Assembly (NCBI GenBank): GCA_963676655.2
Contig: CAXXKX010000002.1
Span: forward strand, 1,364,001 to 1,428,000
Origin: G963676655 sp963676655
GTDB lineage: Bacteria > Verrucomicrobiota > Lentisphaeria > Victivallales > Victivallaceae
DNA length: 64,000 nucleotides
Direction: 5' to 3'
How positions within the stretch are numbered: the first letter of the stretch is position 1; each line of letters begins with the position of its first letter. The notes beneath the pieces are model-generated. The model did no database searches. It was not told where the DNA came from and was given only the letters and a program-made list of their open reading frames with translations. Both the position numbers and the translations under genes were made by a program. Of the stretch, positions 18,458 to 29,095 are shown in pieces.

Positions 18458-19472
18458 CTTCAGCCTCCAGACCGGCAAATAACAATTCAAAGAGATCGAG
18501 GGTGTCATTCAGAAACGGCGCGCGTTCGACGCCGTCGATAATTTCCAGGGCGTAATCGTCGATCCCAAGCTGGAATGATTTAACCGCCGCTGCCGCTCCG
18601 TCAAGCTCACTATCCAGTTGAGACAGTTTTTGCGGCCCGGTTTCTCCCTTTTTAATAAGCATCAGGTCGCCGGAGCCGTATTCCTGACTGATTTCGCCTT
18701 CGGTGCCGATAATCACACGCTGCATACCGCCGGGCATCCCGTCCTGCATCAGCATAGTGTTGTACTCAAACAGACATGACGCTTGCCCCATCGGGAATAC
18801 CGCGGTCCAGTAATTCGGGCCTTCTCCCAGCATTTCCGGCGGTCCGTTATCGTTTCTGGCGGTGAATATTTGACATGATTCCGGCAGAACGCCGGAATAG
18901 AAAAAAGCTTCGTCGAGCCAGTGCAGTGCGTTATGCAGCCAGACCCCGCCGGATTCTTTTTTCAGATAAAAACTGTTCGGATTGTCAATCGGAAAACGGT
19001 GGCCGCGATACCGGATGATGATTTCGCGCACCTCTCCGATCAGGCCGTTTTCAATGTGCTGCCGGATACTCCGTGACAACGGGGAACGGCGCTGACTGAG
19101 GATTATTTTCAGTTTCCCTTTTGATTGTGCTGCGGCGTTGCGCAGTTGACGCAGCTCGTCCCGGGAAATACACGGCGGTTTCTGCAGCAGGACATGTTTT
19201 CCGGCTTTCAGGGCCATCAAGGCGTGCTCACAGTGAAACTGATCCGGGGTGCAGACCTGAACCATGTCGATATCCTCCGCACTCAGCATCTCCGGATAAT
19301 CATTGAAAGCTTCGACTCCGGCCTCGCGGGCGAAATCGTTGACTGATTCGAGCCGGTCGCATAACGCGACCAGTTCAACCAGTTCGGATTGCAAACTTGC
19401 CGGCAAATGCTGGTCGGTAGCGATATTTTTCCGCCCCGCTCCCAGAATCGCGGTTTTAATAATCCTTGTCAT
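18450..19472 (-). CDS. Gfo/Idh/MocA family oxidoreductase
   Basis: About 340 residues. AILGAGRKNIATDQH forms the nucleotide-binding loop, and LLQKPPCIS replaces the usual EKP motif, keeping Lys. GGVWLHNALHWLDEAF carries the His-x3-Asp typical of the active site region. The ATG at 19472 has GAGGAA 7 bases upstream; an in-frame TTG at 19487 is less likely. It forms a tandem pair with the paralogue downstream. Two successive dehydrogenases suggest an oxidation-reduction pair acting on one sugar, as in several Gfo/Idh/MocA glycoside pathways (inference). Confidence 0.85.
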   Translation of the reverse strand: MTRIIKTAILGAGRKNIATDQHLPASLQSELVELVALCDRLESVNDFAREAGVEAFNDYPEMLSAEDIDMVQVCTPDQFHCEHALMALKAGKHVLLQKPPCISRDELRQLRNAAAQSKGKLKIILSQRRSPLSRSIRQHIENGLIGEVREIIIRYRGHRFPIDNPNSFYLKKESGGVWLHNALHWLDEAFFYSGVLPESCQIFTARNDNGPPEMLGEGPNYWTAVFPMGQASCLFEYNTMLMQDGMPGGMQRVIIGTEGEISQEYGSGDLMLIKKGETGPQKLSQLDSELDGAAAAVKSFQLGIDDYALEIIDGVERAPFLNDTLDLFELLFAGLEAEDE

Positions 19473-19508
19473 TAGTTTATTCCTCAAACATTTTTTTTAA
19501 CATGGAAA

Positions 19509-21890
19509 TTACTTCAATATTAATTGGGGTTTTGTCAATCTTTTTATTCCTTCAAACATATATACATGAACTTCATACTTTGAAAAATGCTCCTGAAAAG
19601 ACTCTGCTTTTGGAAAGATCATTCGGTTTTGAAAGAATTCTTCAAACGGCAATGTCAAGCCGGAAATTCTGATATTAACATTCAGGTTCCGGTTAGAGGA
19701 GTTGACAACCAGCAAATATGTTTCCGATTCTGTTTGTGATATAAACCAATGCAATGGAGTATTTTTCTCTTTGCCGCCGATAATGTGATTATTCGAAACC
19801 AGCGCGGGAACCAGAGAATTAACCTCGGAAACAACTTCACACATGGCATTCCAGAAGGCCTTTCTGTTTAAGTCCAGACGTCCGATTGATAACCAGTTTA
19901 GGCAGAAATAACCGATGCCTCGCGCTCCGTGAGTTAAAGCCAGATATGTCTGGCAACGCAACTCTTGTTTTGTTGGAAACCTGCCGAGTGGATAATTTGA
20001 CCTATCAGCCGAATAGCTGAACGCCTGTAGCCAGCACATTATAGGCATTTTGCCATTATAAACTTTTCTCGCTCCATCAATTTGTTGCCAGGTTTCATCC
20101 ATTCCCCGATACGGAACAGGATATGGATCAAGCAGTAATATGTCGCAGAAACGAGGAACTTTTTTGACTGCATCTTGAATTTTCTTTTTATCCATGCTCA
20201 TAATACAAACGGCTACCGGATGATATGGGTCAAGCTCCTTAATCAGATTGTATCCCTTAACTACCTTTGAGAGCATATTAACAGGTGGTTCATCCATCAG
20301 GTAATTAATAATAATTCCCGGATTATTGCGGTATTGTGGTATTTCTTTCCGCAGGCCCTCGCCAAACTCGCCGTCGCCTTGTTTGCCGAATTTATTCCAG
20401 AACTCCCAATTCAACATTGCCATTGTTTTGATATTATATTTTGAGGCGTAGTTTGCGGCCAGATTTATGCCGTTATCGGGATAGCGGGAACTTCCTGGCT
20501 GCGAGAATTCGATCAAGCTGCTGGCACTGTTAAAACCTGCTTTTTCTATTTTGGGGAGTTGGAATTTTGATGCTCTTCCACCCCATATTGGGAAAAAAGG
20601 TTTGCCGTTAATCAACATTGTGTTATCATCTCTGAACGTAATTTTATTTCTTGTTGATGTTTTTTTTATTTTTTCAATATCCACTGCTTGTTCTGCAAGT
20701 TTATCGTTGTTTTTGTAAAGAGATGCCTTTAGACGCAATTTCCCGGTTATGTTTTCAGGAACAGGTACTTGTATTGTTTTCCTCGGCATATCGACAACGT
20801 CTTTGCCTTTTATTACAAGATTATTTTGTGATTGGCGGGTTAACTCCCAACGTATTTCCAGAGGATAAATTTTATTTTTTGATTTGACGATTGCGGTAAA
20901 AGTTACTGGAGTGCTTTCAAAAATTCCCTGATCGGCAAAGATATGGAATAAACGGCTACTGATAATGCGGGGATCGAATTTGTAAATAACTTCATCCCCT
21001 GCCGTAAGTTGTGCCTGAACTTTATCCACGCCGGCAGCAGGAATTGCCAGAGAGTTTTCTTTTATGCCGCTATCCTTGATGTTGAACTTGCAATTTGACG
21101 ATACATTGTCGGTTGTATAAAAGGCCAAATCCAAAGTGCATGGATTCTTTCTGCTTTTGAGAACTGAGAGCGAGATTTTATTTTCACCGAAGTAAAGAAC
21201 CGGCAGATGCAAGACGCCAAGTTCACTTAGCTGCAGATTCTTCATTAATTTCCAAACATAAAGATTTTCAACCAGTTTGGCATCAATAAATCCCGGGGAA
21301 AAAACGATCATTCCTTTTTCCGTTTCCCACAGCGCAAGCGAGAAAGGTATCCGGCTGCCGTTACCAAAAACTTTGCATTCGTCTATAATATTACATTTTG
21401 TGGTTGTTGCCTGTTTGGGTTTGATAATGGCTGAAGGAAATTGCCAAAAGCCGCAATTGGTGCCGCAGGCGGCTAACGCTTTATTATTTTTGAACAATTT
21501 TGCGAGATTGGGAAAATGAGTTGAATTAAGAAGCCAGCGGTTATTCTTATTTTTCAATGAATCGATAATAATGATCTTTCCACTTTGTGCCAACTTTTTT
21601 ATCATTTCGGCATGTTTTTCAAGAGCTGAACTTTCCCAGGTATTATGTTCCCTGCCAAAAACAATTACATCAGATTTGCTCAATTCTGACAATTCAAGAT
21701 CCAAGTTCTTTCTCTTGATAGATTTGACGACCCAACCCCTGTTTTTCAGGTGTCTCAATTGGTCGTACATTCTTGTTTTCTCTTCCAGGTAAGGCGTTGG
21801 TCCGATAATTTGACATACCTTTATTTCCTTTGCCTGGGCGATACCGGCAAAACAATACATCAGCAGTAGTAAATTTAATCTTAAAAGCAT
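19509..21890 (-). CDS. Secreted glycoside-hydrolase-like protein
   Basis: 793 residues with a signal peptide (LLLLMYCFAGIAQA). The N-terminal 220 residues look like a ThuA/amidotransferase-like Rossmann domain (CQIIGPTPYLEEKTRMYDQL; DVIVFGREH; GKIIIIDSL). A beta-sandwich follows, then a TIM-barrel-like region starting at MLINGKPFFPIWGG (about residue 440). Glu534 in NYLMDEPPV is the best acid/base candidate. The GKP...D-E-P layout is shared with the genes at 3773 and 52490, which suggests one broad unclassified hydrolase group. No exact CAZy family is recognised. It is A+T-richer than its neighbours. Confidence 0.6.
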   Translation of the reverse strand: MLLRLNLLLLMYCFAGIAQAKEIKVCQIIGPTPYLEEKTRMYDQLRHLKNRGWVVKSIKRKNLDLELSELSKSDVIVFGREHNTWESSALEKHAEMIKKLAQSGKIIIIDSLKNKNNRWLLNSTHFPNLAKLFKNNKALAACGTNCGFWQFPSAIIKPKQATTTKCNIIDECKVFGNGSRIPFSLALWETEKGMIVFSPGFIDAKLVENLYVWKLMKNLQLSELGVLHLPVLYFGENKISLSVLKSRKNPCTLDLAFYTTDNVSSNCKFNIKDSGIKENSLAIPAAGVDKVQAQLTAGDEVIYKFDPRIISSRLFHIFADQGIFESTPVTFTAIVKSKNKIYPLEIRWELTRQSQNNLVIKGKDVVDMPRKTIQVPVPENITGKLRLKASLYKNNDKLAEQAVDIEKIKKTSTRNKITFRDDNTMLINGKPFFPIWGGRASKFQLPKIEKAGFNSASSLIEFSQPGSSRYPDNGINLAANYASKYNIKTMAMLNWEFWNKFGKQGDGEFGEGLRKEIPQYRNNPGIIINYLMDEPPVNMLSKVVKGYNLIKELDPYHPVAVCIMSMDKKKIQDAVKKVPRFCDILLLDPYPVPYRGMDETWQQIDGARKVYNGKMPIMCWLQAFSYSADRSNYPLGRFPTKQELRCQTYLALTHGARGIGYFCLNWLSIGRLDLNRKAFWNAMCEVVSEVNSLVPALVSNNHIIGGKEKNTPLHWFISQTESETYLLVVNSSNRNLNVNIRISGLTLPFEEFFQNRMIFPKAESFQEHFSKYEVHVYMFEGIKRLTKPQLILK

Positions 21891-21982
21891 CTTTATGTCT
21901 TTAATTATGTGGTTTTGAGTAAATTCGTAATTGTTGTTGGGAACTGGATTGCCAATTCATTTAAGTTAAGAAATACAAGTAA

Positions 21983-22711
<729 letters not shown>

Positions 22712-22813
22712 TTTCGAGTCTCCTTCAGTTGATTTTTTCCTGTATTCAGAATTGCGTTTTTCATTCCTGCTTCCATCTTCATTATACACCCCCAATTTCT
22801 TTTTCTGGAATAA

Positions 22814-25438
22814 TCATTTAATTTTCAGCATGGATATTGAACGATGATTTTCAACCTTGAGTTCTATATATTCGCCATCCCTTTTAAAGGTAATTTTCAC
22901 TTCTGCCGAATCCTCGATATTGCGAATTGCCGCCGAGGATATTTTGCGTTGCAGGGTTCTGATTCTGACTGTGAACGGGGCGACCGGTTTACCAATGAAT
23001 GGCGCACCTTCGGAGACCAGATAGACGACCAGTTCTTTTTTGCCGTTTTCGTATATGTTTGATTGAATATTTACGGGCGTTTTTATCGCGTGGGCTGCCA
23101 GATACCATTTTTTTCCTTTCAAACCGTTTTGTAATGGAAGATAATGTTTGAATATTTTCCGGCTTTCCGGTGTGAAATATTTAAATCCCCGGTAGTTGAA
23201 TGCGTAAAAAGCGCCTTTCAATAAACAGGCTTTAATATCCAGCTGCAGATTCTCCGGCAGCCCGGGGGCGGCCAGAACCGGTTCGCGCTTGATGCCGAAT
23301 CCGCCATACGAATTAATCGGGACATAGGTGACCGGCTGAGCCAGTCCAAGGTAGCAAATTTCCGCCAATGAGCGCCGGGTCCCTTCAGCCATGATAGAGT
23401 CGGATGCCGCCGCGCAATTCGACGATGCTCCGTTGGTTGCGATATACAACCCCCTGGAATGGGCCAGATCGGCGACCGCGTTAATTATTCCGGCATATTC
23501 TTTGTCCCAACTGTTATCAAAGAAGAAGCCGTCGGCATTTGGCATGTGTTTCAGTTCTTTTTTTGCTTGTTTGAGCAGGTGTTTGAACCAGTTTGAGCCG
23601 GGGCGGCAAGTCATTTTTGCGCCAAACGAATAGCTTTCAATTACTTTGCCGTTGGAATCATAACTGATAGATTCAGGAAATTTCTTTACTGCATAAGGAA
23701 TGCGTTTACATTCCCTGGCCTGAATATAAAGCAAACCAAGTATTCCCGCCTTGTGGAGATTGTCAATCTGCCCGGATATGCCTTTGTAATACTTCATCGT
23801 AACTTCATCCGGGGTATCCGGGACATATTCACCGAAATTTATCTGCTTGCCGTTGCCGATGGTGATTTCCCGGTAAACAACATCATTAGCCGCAATCTCA
23901 CGCAGAAACGGCATGTCAGCCGGGCCGCCGATGATCATTCCGCCGTCGATTTTTGAATAGTTATTCCGTCCGGGTTGAAATGTTTTCGGGAACATTTTGT
24001 AAATCCAGCCCAGGGCCGCGCGCCAGTCGCCTTCATGGGTGCTGAAGTAATAACTGAGAGTCCGACTGTTTCCGGGTTTGATGGTAACGCTGCGGTTAAT
24101 CATTGTCAACATATTAGTCGGCAGGTTGTGCCCAAGGTCGATCGAGACATATTCCGGCACGTTCATTGGTTGAGTGACGGTAAAGCCGTAATCCTTTTCC
24201 GGTTGATATATGGAGGCGGCTGGAATATAGGCCATTGGCCGGCTGCCGATTATTTGATCCGCCGCTTTTGAGCAGCAGTTTTGCAGATTTCCGCTTTTTA
24301 CCGCGAACGGGGTGCCGTTGGTTGCCATAAACGCCTGCGAATCGGCCGTAAGGGCGTTGAAGGAAAGGCCAATATCATTTTTCCAGACTTTGGAGCTATT
24401 GTTTTTGAATGTCAGATCCAATTTAATAAAGTTGCTGTTACTGTGATATTTGCTGGTAACGGAGATTTCCGGATTGCCGGTGATTTTGTATTGACCGGAA
24501 AAGCTGTTTCCGGTACTTTTGCCGTTACCGGTAAGGGTTGCTGTTTTATCCCCGATCATCAAGGTCGTTCCGCCCCATATCAGATTTACGTTATGTTTCG
24601 TGTCTGTCAAGGTTTGCGGCAGTCCACTGGTTTGAGAAATGGCAATCCCGGTGTTTCCGGATATTACAGTCGGATACTTTTTGCCGGGAGTTGGCTTTGG
24701 ATGGGTGGCATAAGCGAATTTTTCCTTGTCGTCGGCAAGAGTTGGTTTACGGTCTATTTTTCGCGGGGAACGCGCTATATCCCATAGCCTGACTGCATCG
24801 ACAATGAATTCGCTGTCCCGACCGACGACAACTACTGATTTTTCATTCATTTTGCCATATACCTGACCTCTGAATTCCTGTAGCCGTATAGCCTTTCCAT
24901 CGATATACAGCACATCATAATTTTTTTGCCAGGTAATAGCCACATGGTGGCGCTGTCCGGGTTTCCAATCCAGTTTAGGCCCCACCAGAAATGAGTTCAG
25001 GTCTTTCTGGTGAATGTTTTTGCCCGGGGTGTCGGCATCTTTAACCCAGTAGATGATTTGACGGCCCTGTCCGTTATAGTACACGCCGATACAATTTTTC
25101 CCGTCCACAAGCAGCGTACAAATATGTTGATGCCGATTGGTTTTTCCAAAATCCGGGCCGGTCGTCAACCATGCTTCAAATGTGCCTTCCAGCGGATTGA
25201 AAATACCTTGGGCCGGGTAGGTTACGCAGCGGTCGCCTGAGCCGGAGCCGCTGAAAAAACCTTTACCCCAGGTAGATTTGACGAAAGAAGTTTTTGGGCT
25301 TACCTTACCGCTTTTTGCCGGATTCGCCAGGTTGTCCGACTTGCCGTCAAACTGGTCTAGCAACAGGATTTTGCCGGCCAAACCTTCATAGCTGCCTGAT
25401 ATTACAATAGATAATATAATAAATAATTTGAACTTCAT
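22814..25438 (-). CDS. Secreted LamG plus TIM-barrel glycoside-hydrolase-like protein
   Basis: 874 residues with a signal peptide (MKFKLFIILSIVISGSYEGLAG). The first 240 residues form a LamG/concanavalin domain (GTFEAWLTTGP, RHHVAITW, YIDGKAI, DAVRLWDIARSP). A beta-sandwich follows, then a barrel with ADGFFFDNSWDKEYAG, where Asp636 and Asp641 are candidate catalytic acids. The arrangement recalls GH36/GH31-like or endo-alpha-N-acetylgalactosaminidase-like retaining enzymes, but I cannot assign a family. Probably works outside the cytoplasm on an alpha-linked glycan. It is flanked on both sides by pseudopilin genes. Confidence 0.6.
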   Translation of the reverse strand: MKFKLFIILSIVISGSYEGLAGKILLLDQFDGKSDNLANPAKSGKVSPKTSFVKSTWGKGFFSGSGSGDRCVTYPAQGIFNPLEGTFEAWLTTGPDFGKTNRHQHICTLLVDGKNCIGVYYNGQGRQIIYWVKDADTPGKNIHQKDLNSFLVGPKLDWKPGQRHHVAITWQKNYDVLYIDGKAIRLQEFRGQVYGKMNEKSVVVVGRDSEFIVDAVRLWDIARSPRKIDRKPTLADDKEKFAYATHPKPTPGKKYPTVISGNTGIAISQTSGLPQTLTDTKHNVNLIWGGTTLMIGDKTATLTGNGKSTGNSFSGQYKITGNPEISVTSKYHSNSNFIKLDLTFKNNSSKVWKNDIGLSFNALTADSQAFMATNGTPFAVKSGNLQNCCSKAADQIIGSRPMAYIPAASIYQPEKDYGFTVTQPMNVPEYVSIDLGHNLPTNMLTMINRSVTIKPGNSRTLSYYFSTHEGDWRAALGWIYKMFPKTFQPGRNNYSKIDGGMIIGGPADMPFLREIAANDVVYREITIGNGKQINFGEYVPDTPDEVTMKYYKGISGQIDNLHKAGILGLLYIQARECKRIPYAVKKFPESISYDSNGKVIESYSFGAKMTCRPGSNWFKHLLKQAKKELKHMPNADGFFFDNSWDKEYAGIINAVADLAHSRGLYIATNGASSNCAAASDSIMAEGTRRSLAEICYLGLAQPVTYVPINSYGGFGIKREPVLAAPGLPENLQLDIKACLLKGAFYAFNYRGFKYFTPESRKIFKHYLPLQNGLKGKKWYLAAHAIKTPVNIQSNIYENGKKELVVYLVSEGAPFIGKPVAPFTVRIRTLQRKISSAAIRNIEDSAEVKITFKRDGEYIELKVENHRSISMLKIK

Positions 25439-25498
25439 AGAAATATTCTCTCAAATGGATTTATACAAACTTTTAAGACTTGCAAGCGCACGAACCGC

Positions 25499-26233
25499 TC
25501 AATCATTTTTGCTGGTGTACATGCTTTCGGTTATCATGCTTTTTTTCATGCTTGCGACATGACCGTCGGCAAAAGTCAAATTGCCGCTCAGGTTATGAGG
25601 GAATGATTCCTCATAGGTAAGGGGATCAACCACGTTGAACTGGTAACGGCGGATGTGGTTGCTGAAAAGGGCCCAGTTCTGCTTATGGTGATATTCTCCC
25701 ATTGATAGAGTGCTGGACGGAGCTTTGACTTTTGCGTACTTTTCGGACCATGCTCCGCTTCTGATGCCTTCGGTTCTCTTGGTTGAGTCATACATATCAG
25801 CGTATGTCCCTTTTCCCGCAAGAGCCCGGTAGCTGCGTTTTGAATAGACAACCCCGCCGTAAAGATCGCGTTTTACATTGTCCGAAGGACAGCGAAGTTG
25901 AGCGAAGTGGGGCATGCCTTCTCCGGGACTGATAACCCGGTTAAAATAATTAAGCCGCATGAGAATATTGTCCCATACATAAGCTCCATAGCCGGACCCG
26001 GCAATAGTTAAGCCTTTGGAGGGATCCCCGCCAATAACATAATGCCCGTCAAAATCACTTGAATAGATATTTTCACCGGTGCTGATTTGCTTCAAATTAT
26101 TTGAGCAGTTTATAGCTTTTGCTTTTTCTCTGGCCTGGTTCAGCGCCGGTAACAGCATACTCGCCAGGATGGCAATGATCGCGATCACCACGAGAAGTTC
26201 GATAAGTGTGAATCCATAGCTTCTCTTCTTCAT
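25499..26233 (-). CDS. Type II secretion pseudopilin-like protein
   Basis: The leader MKKRSYG precedes FTLIELLVVIAIIAI, then LPALNQAREKAKAINCSNN. The C-terminal signature is FPHNLSGNLTFADGHVASM (H-X9-DG type). 244 residues. GAAGGAGACAC precedes the start. The first 60 codons are almost identical at the DNA level to those of the paralogue at 21983. It lies just downstream of the alpha-mannosidase gene and upstream of a secreted hydrolase. Confidence 0.9.
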   Translation of the reverse strand: MKKRSYGFTLIELLVVIAIIAILASMLLPALNQAREKAKAINCSNNLKQISTGENIYSSDFDGHYVIGGDPSKGLTIAGSGYGAYVWDNILMRLNYFNRVISPGEGMPHFAQLRCPSDNVKRDLYGGVVYSKRSYRALAGKGTYADMYDSTKRTEGIRSGAWSEKYAKVKAPSSTLSMGEYHHKQNWALFSNHIRRYQFNVVDPLTYEESFPHNLSGNLTFADGHVASMKKSMITESMYTSKND

Positions 26234-26269
26234 TTTTGTGTCTCCTTCGTTTAATTATAATTTATGGTT

Positions 26270-28978
26270 TCAGAAGAATAATTTCAAGGATTTTATTTCC
26301 TTTGGCTGGATATCCAGCGTTATACCTGAACTGTTTATTGCGATTTCATCAATTTTTTGTTCCTCCATGTTAATTATTTCACATTTGGTTGGTGATATAT
26401 AAAAATTTAATTTTGCTTTTTGCGTTGTATCTTCAAGGTTGAACAACCGGATTATCATTTCATTGGATTTGCCGGTTTCAGCCGGTTTGATAATCGACAT
26501 GCACACGGCGTTAGAGTCCAAAGTCAGGAGGCTTTCATCCGACAGTGAATATTCAGGATTGCGATGCGCCGTATAATTCAGCCGCTGAGCCCGGTAGATC
26601 TGACCGGCCCTGAAAATTTTTCCTTCGCAGTCTTCTGCGTCCGCCAGATAGAAGCCGTAATTCCAGACTATTCTCCTTTGTAACTGACAGCGCTCTTCGC
26701 CGTTTGTCGCCACTGTCCGGCGGAACGCGCGCAGAAACGTTATGTACATGTCGCCGTCGACATTGTCGACCGCTCCGACCTCGTGCAGGCCTGCCTGGGA
26801 GAAAAACATGATACCGCCCCGGGAATCTCTTTTGCCGACGATATCGCTGAAGTTTTTTTCGAGCTGCTCCGGTTCTTTCCAGTCTGACGTATCGGTTGAA
26901 CGGCCGGGACTGCGTTCCAGGCAACAGAATGCCTGATGCGCCATATATGCTCCGGGGATACCTGTCGGCATCAGCATTCTCAAGCGGTAATCTTTTATAT
27001 TATTATCAATCCCGGTATGTAATTTTATGAGCGGCGAATCCGCGTCCAGGGTAACCCTGGTAGTAAGTTTCAGAATAGCGGATTTTTCGGGCTGCCTGAT
27101 CCCTGAGTAGTTTTCATTCAAATTACCAGCATAGTTGACTTCTTGCGGCAGTTCAATCTCCTGAGTGATTTCGAATACGGTCCTCACCGGTCCGTCTTCA
27201 AGTAATTTCACGCCGGCATTTTTTCCGGTTGAATAAATGGCGGCCGCGCCGACCGGACATACATGGTTCCAGCCGTCCCCGATTTCCGCGTCCGCCGCAA
27301 AGACGTTCATCGGTCCATAGGTTCTGCTGCTGCGTTTGTCGGTGATACTGAAAGTTCCATCTCGTTCAATCTGAAGTTTTATTATCTCGGTTTCAGCCGT
27401 CATCGGTCCGGTCAGCTGGGTTGCGAAATATCTGACCGGTTTGCCTGCCGGAACAGCTGTCAGCATCGTCCAGCCGAACGGCTTAAGCGAAACTTTCGCC
27501 GTGACATTGTAACAATTGTACTGTCTGGAATCGTAGCGATAGAGCCGTTTGGTGTGATTGCGTTTGATTGAAGTAATACGATACGGCAACGCTTTGCCTG
27601 CTTCATTTTTCAGGACAAACGCGTTGATCGTCTCATAGCCGAACGGTTCCGCGAAGGTTGAGTCATATTCTACCGGGAAGACGATTTCAAAATTTTGTAC
27701 TTCTTCGCAAGGGTAGGGCAGCGGATTGAAAAAACGTATCGCCAATTCCCCGTTCTCTCCGTTTGGCACGACCCGGGTGACGCCGCTTGAGATATGATAG
27801 CATTCGTCTCTCAGATCTGATCCAGTGTAACGGTCACGGTCACGGCGGAAAAAATCGTTTGCTACCGCGTCGGCAATTTCTTTGACCTGGTCGAAACGGT
27901 ATTCCATATCTTTATGAACCTGATCGATGGAACAGCCGCAAATTGAGTCATGCGCCTGATTCTGGATCAGGTATTTCCAGGCCTTTTTGAGATACTCATG
28001 ATCTTGACCTGCCGCCGCTACTAACGGAGACGTCAACAGTTCGAGAACGTTCCGGCATTCGTCATTTGCTTGTTTCAGCGGATAGTATGACGACAGCGTA
28101 TGAGTGATAAGGTGCATAAATCCATCGGGCCGCCGGGTGGTGTATGCCAGTTCCCCGGATATCTTTTTCATCCCGGAAATCGAGGTTTTCACAACTTTAA
28201 GCAGATCTAGTAGATCCGAGAAAAATACTTCCGAGTCCGGGTAAAGTTCCAGCAGCCATTCAATATATTGCGGCGCTGCGGCGTGAACTGGTGCATGGTC
28301 CACGCCATCCATCAGCAGAACTGGAACTTCGCCGTTTTCCCGGATGATACTATCGATATAACGGCGGGCATTTTCTTTAAATTCCGCTTCGGATAACGGT
28401 TTATTCCAGAAACCGGCAACCTGTCCGGCAAAATCCCCGTAACCTTGAAATTCCGGCAGTTTTACCGTGGTGATTTCGGAACCGTCGGGAGCCTGCCAAA
28501 TAAAATAAGGCCCGGTATTTTCCGGCAGTCCGCGCCAGATTACCGCGTTATCGATCCCGAAACCACGCAGAATTTGCGGCATCTGTGCGATGTGTCCGAA
28601 GATATCGCACAGATAACCTACTTTCCAAGGCGTGCCGTGAAATTCCCGGGCAGTTTCATGGCCGATCAGTAAATTATGGATCAGCGCTTCCCCTGAAACC
28701 AGAAACTCATCCGGCTGAACGTACCACGGCCCGATATTCATTCGGCCGGATTCGATCATTCCACAGAAACGTTCCCGGTATTCCGGCCTGATTTCCAGAA
28801 TATCTTCGATTACAATTGACTGTCCGTCAAAGTTGAATATTTTGAAATCAGGATAGTTTTCCAGACATTCCAATAATTCTTTACCCGTCTCAACCAGATA
28901 ATAGCGGAATTGCTGAAAGGTCTGATACCATTCACGATCCCAATGACTGGAGGCGAAATAATAGATTTTTAAACTCAT
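26270..28978 (-). CDS. Alpha-mannosidase, GH38
   Basis: 902 residues, no signal peptide, so cytosolic. The GH38 zinc site is visible: H12 and D14 in SHWDREW, the nucleophile and zinc ligand D125 in LCDIFGH, and the later His in NQAHDSICGCS. QVHKDMEYRF is also typical. The C-terminal beta-sandwich domains match bacterial GH38 (MngB-like) enzymes. It hydrolyses alpha-mannosides, possibly imported mannosyl oligosaccharides or mannosylglycerate (family knowledge). Placed in the cluster headed by the GntR-LacI regulator, which suggests that a mannose-containing glycan is the target. Confidence 0.93.
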   Translation of the reverse strand: MSLKIYYFASSHWDREWYQTFQQFRYYLVETGKELLECLENYPDFKIFNFDGQSIVIEDILEIRPEYRERFCGMIESGRMNIGPWYVQPDEFLVSGEALIHNLLIGHETAREFHGTPWKVGYLCDIFGHIAQMPQILRGFGIDNAVIWRGLPENTGPYFIWQAPDGSEITTVKLPEFQGYGDFAGQVAGFWNKPLSEAEFKENARRYIDSIIRENGEVPVLLMDGVDHAPVHAAAPQYIEWLLELYPDSEVFFSDLLDLLKVVKTSISGMKKISGELAYTTRRPDGFMHLITHTLSSYYPLKQANDECRNVLELLTSPLVAAAGQDHEYLKKAWKYLIQNQAHDSICGCSIDQVHKDMEYRFDQVKEIADAVANDFFRRDRDRYTGSDLRDECYHISSGVTRVVPNGENGELAIRFFNPLPYPCEEVQNFEIVFPVEYDSTFAEPFGYETINAFVLKNEAGKALPYRITSIKRNHTKRLYRYDSRQYNCYNVTAKVSLKPFGWTMLTAVPAGKPVRYFATQLTGPMTAETEIIKLQIERDGTFSITDKRSSRTYGPMNVFAADAEIGDGWNHVCPVGAAAIYSTGKNAGVKLLEDGPVRTVFEITQEIELPQEVNYAGNLNENYSGIRQPEKSAILKLTTRVTLDADSPLIKLHTGIDNNIKDYRLRMLMPTGIPGAYMAHQAFCCLERSPGRSTDTSDWKEPEQLEKNFSDIVGKRDSRGGIMFFSQAGLHEVGAVDNVDGDMYITFLRAFRRTVATNGEERCQLQRRIVWNYGFYLADAEDCEGKIFRAGQIYRAQRLNYTAHRNPEYSLSDESLLTLDSNAVCMSIIKPAETGKSNEMIIRLFNLEDTTQKAKLNFYISPTKCEIINMEEQKIDEIAINSSGITLDIQPKEIKSLKLFF

Positions 28979-29026
28979 AATTTTACTCTTGTCTCAACAT
29001 TGTTGCAAAAAAAATCATATTAATTA

Positions 29027-29048
29027 ATTGAGTTTTCTTTAACTCAAT
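29027..29048 (-). terminator. AT-rich hairpin, possible weak terminator
   Basis: Perfect 8-bp inverted repeat (ATTGAGTT/AACTCAAT) with a 6-base loop, downstream of the Gfo/Idh/MocA gene at 29096. On the - strand it is followed about 10 bases later by a run of eight T. The stem is AT-rich, so termination would be partial at best. It may separate the regulator-dehydrogenase pair from the alpha-mannosidase gene. Confidence 0.35.
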
Positions 29049-29095
29049 ATTTATTAATAACCTTTTATAGTTCTTTTTGTGTAAATAATATCTAT

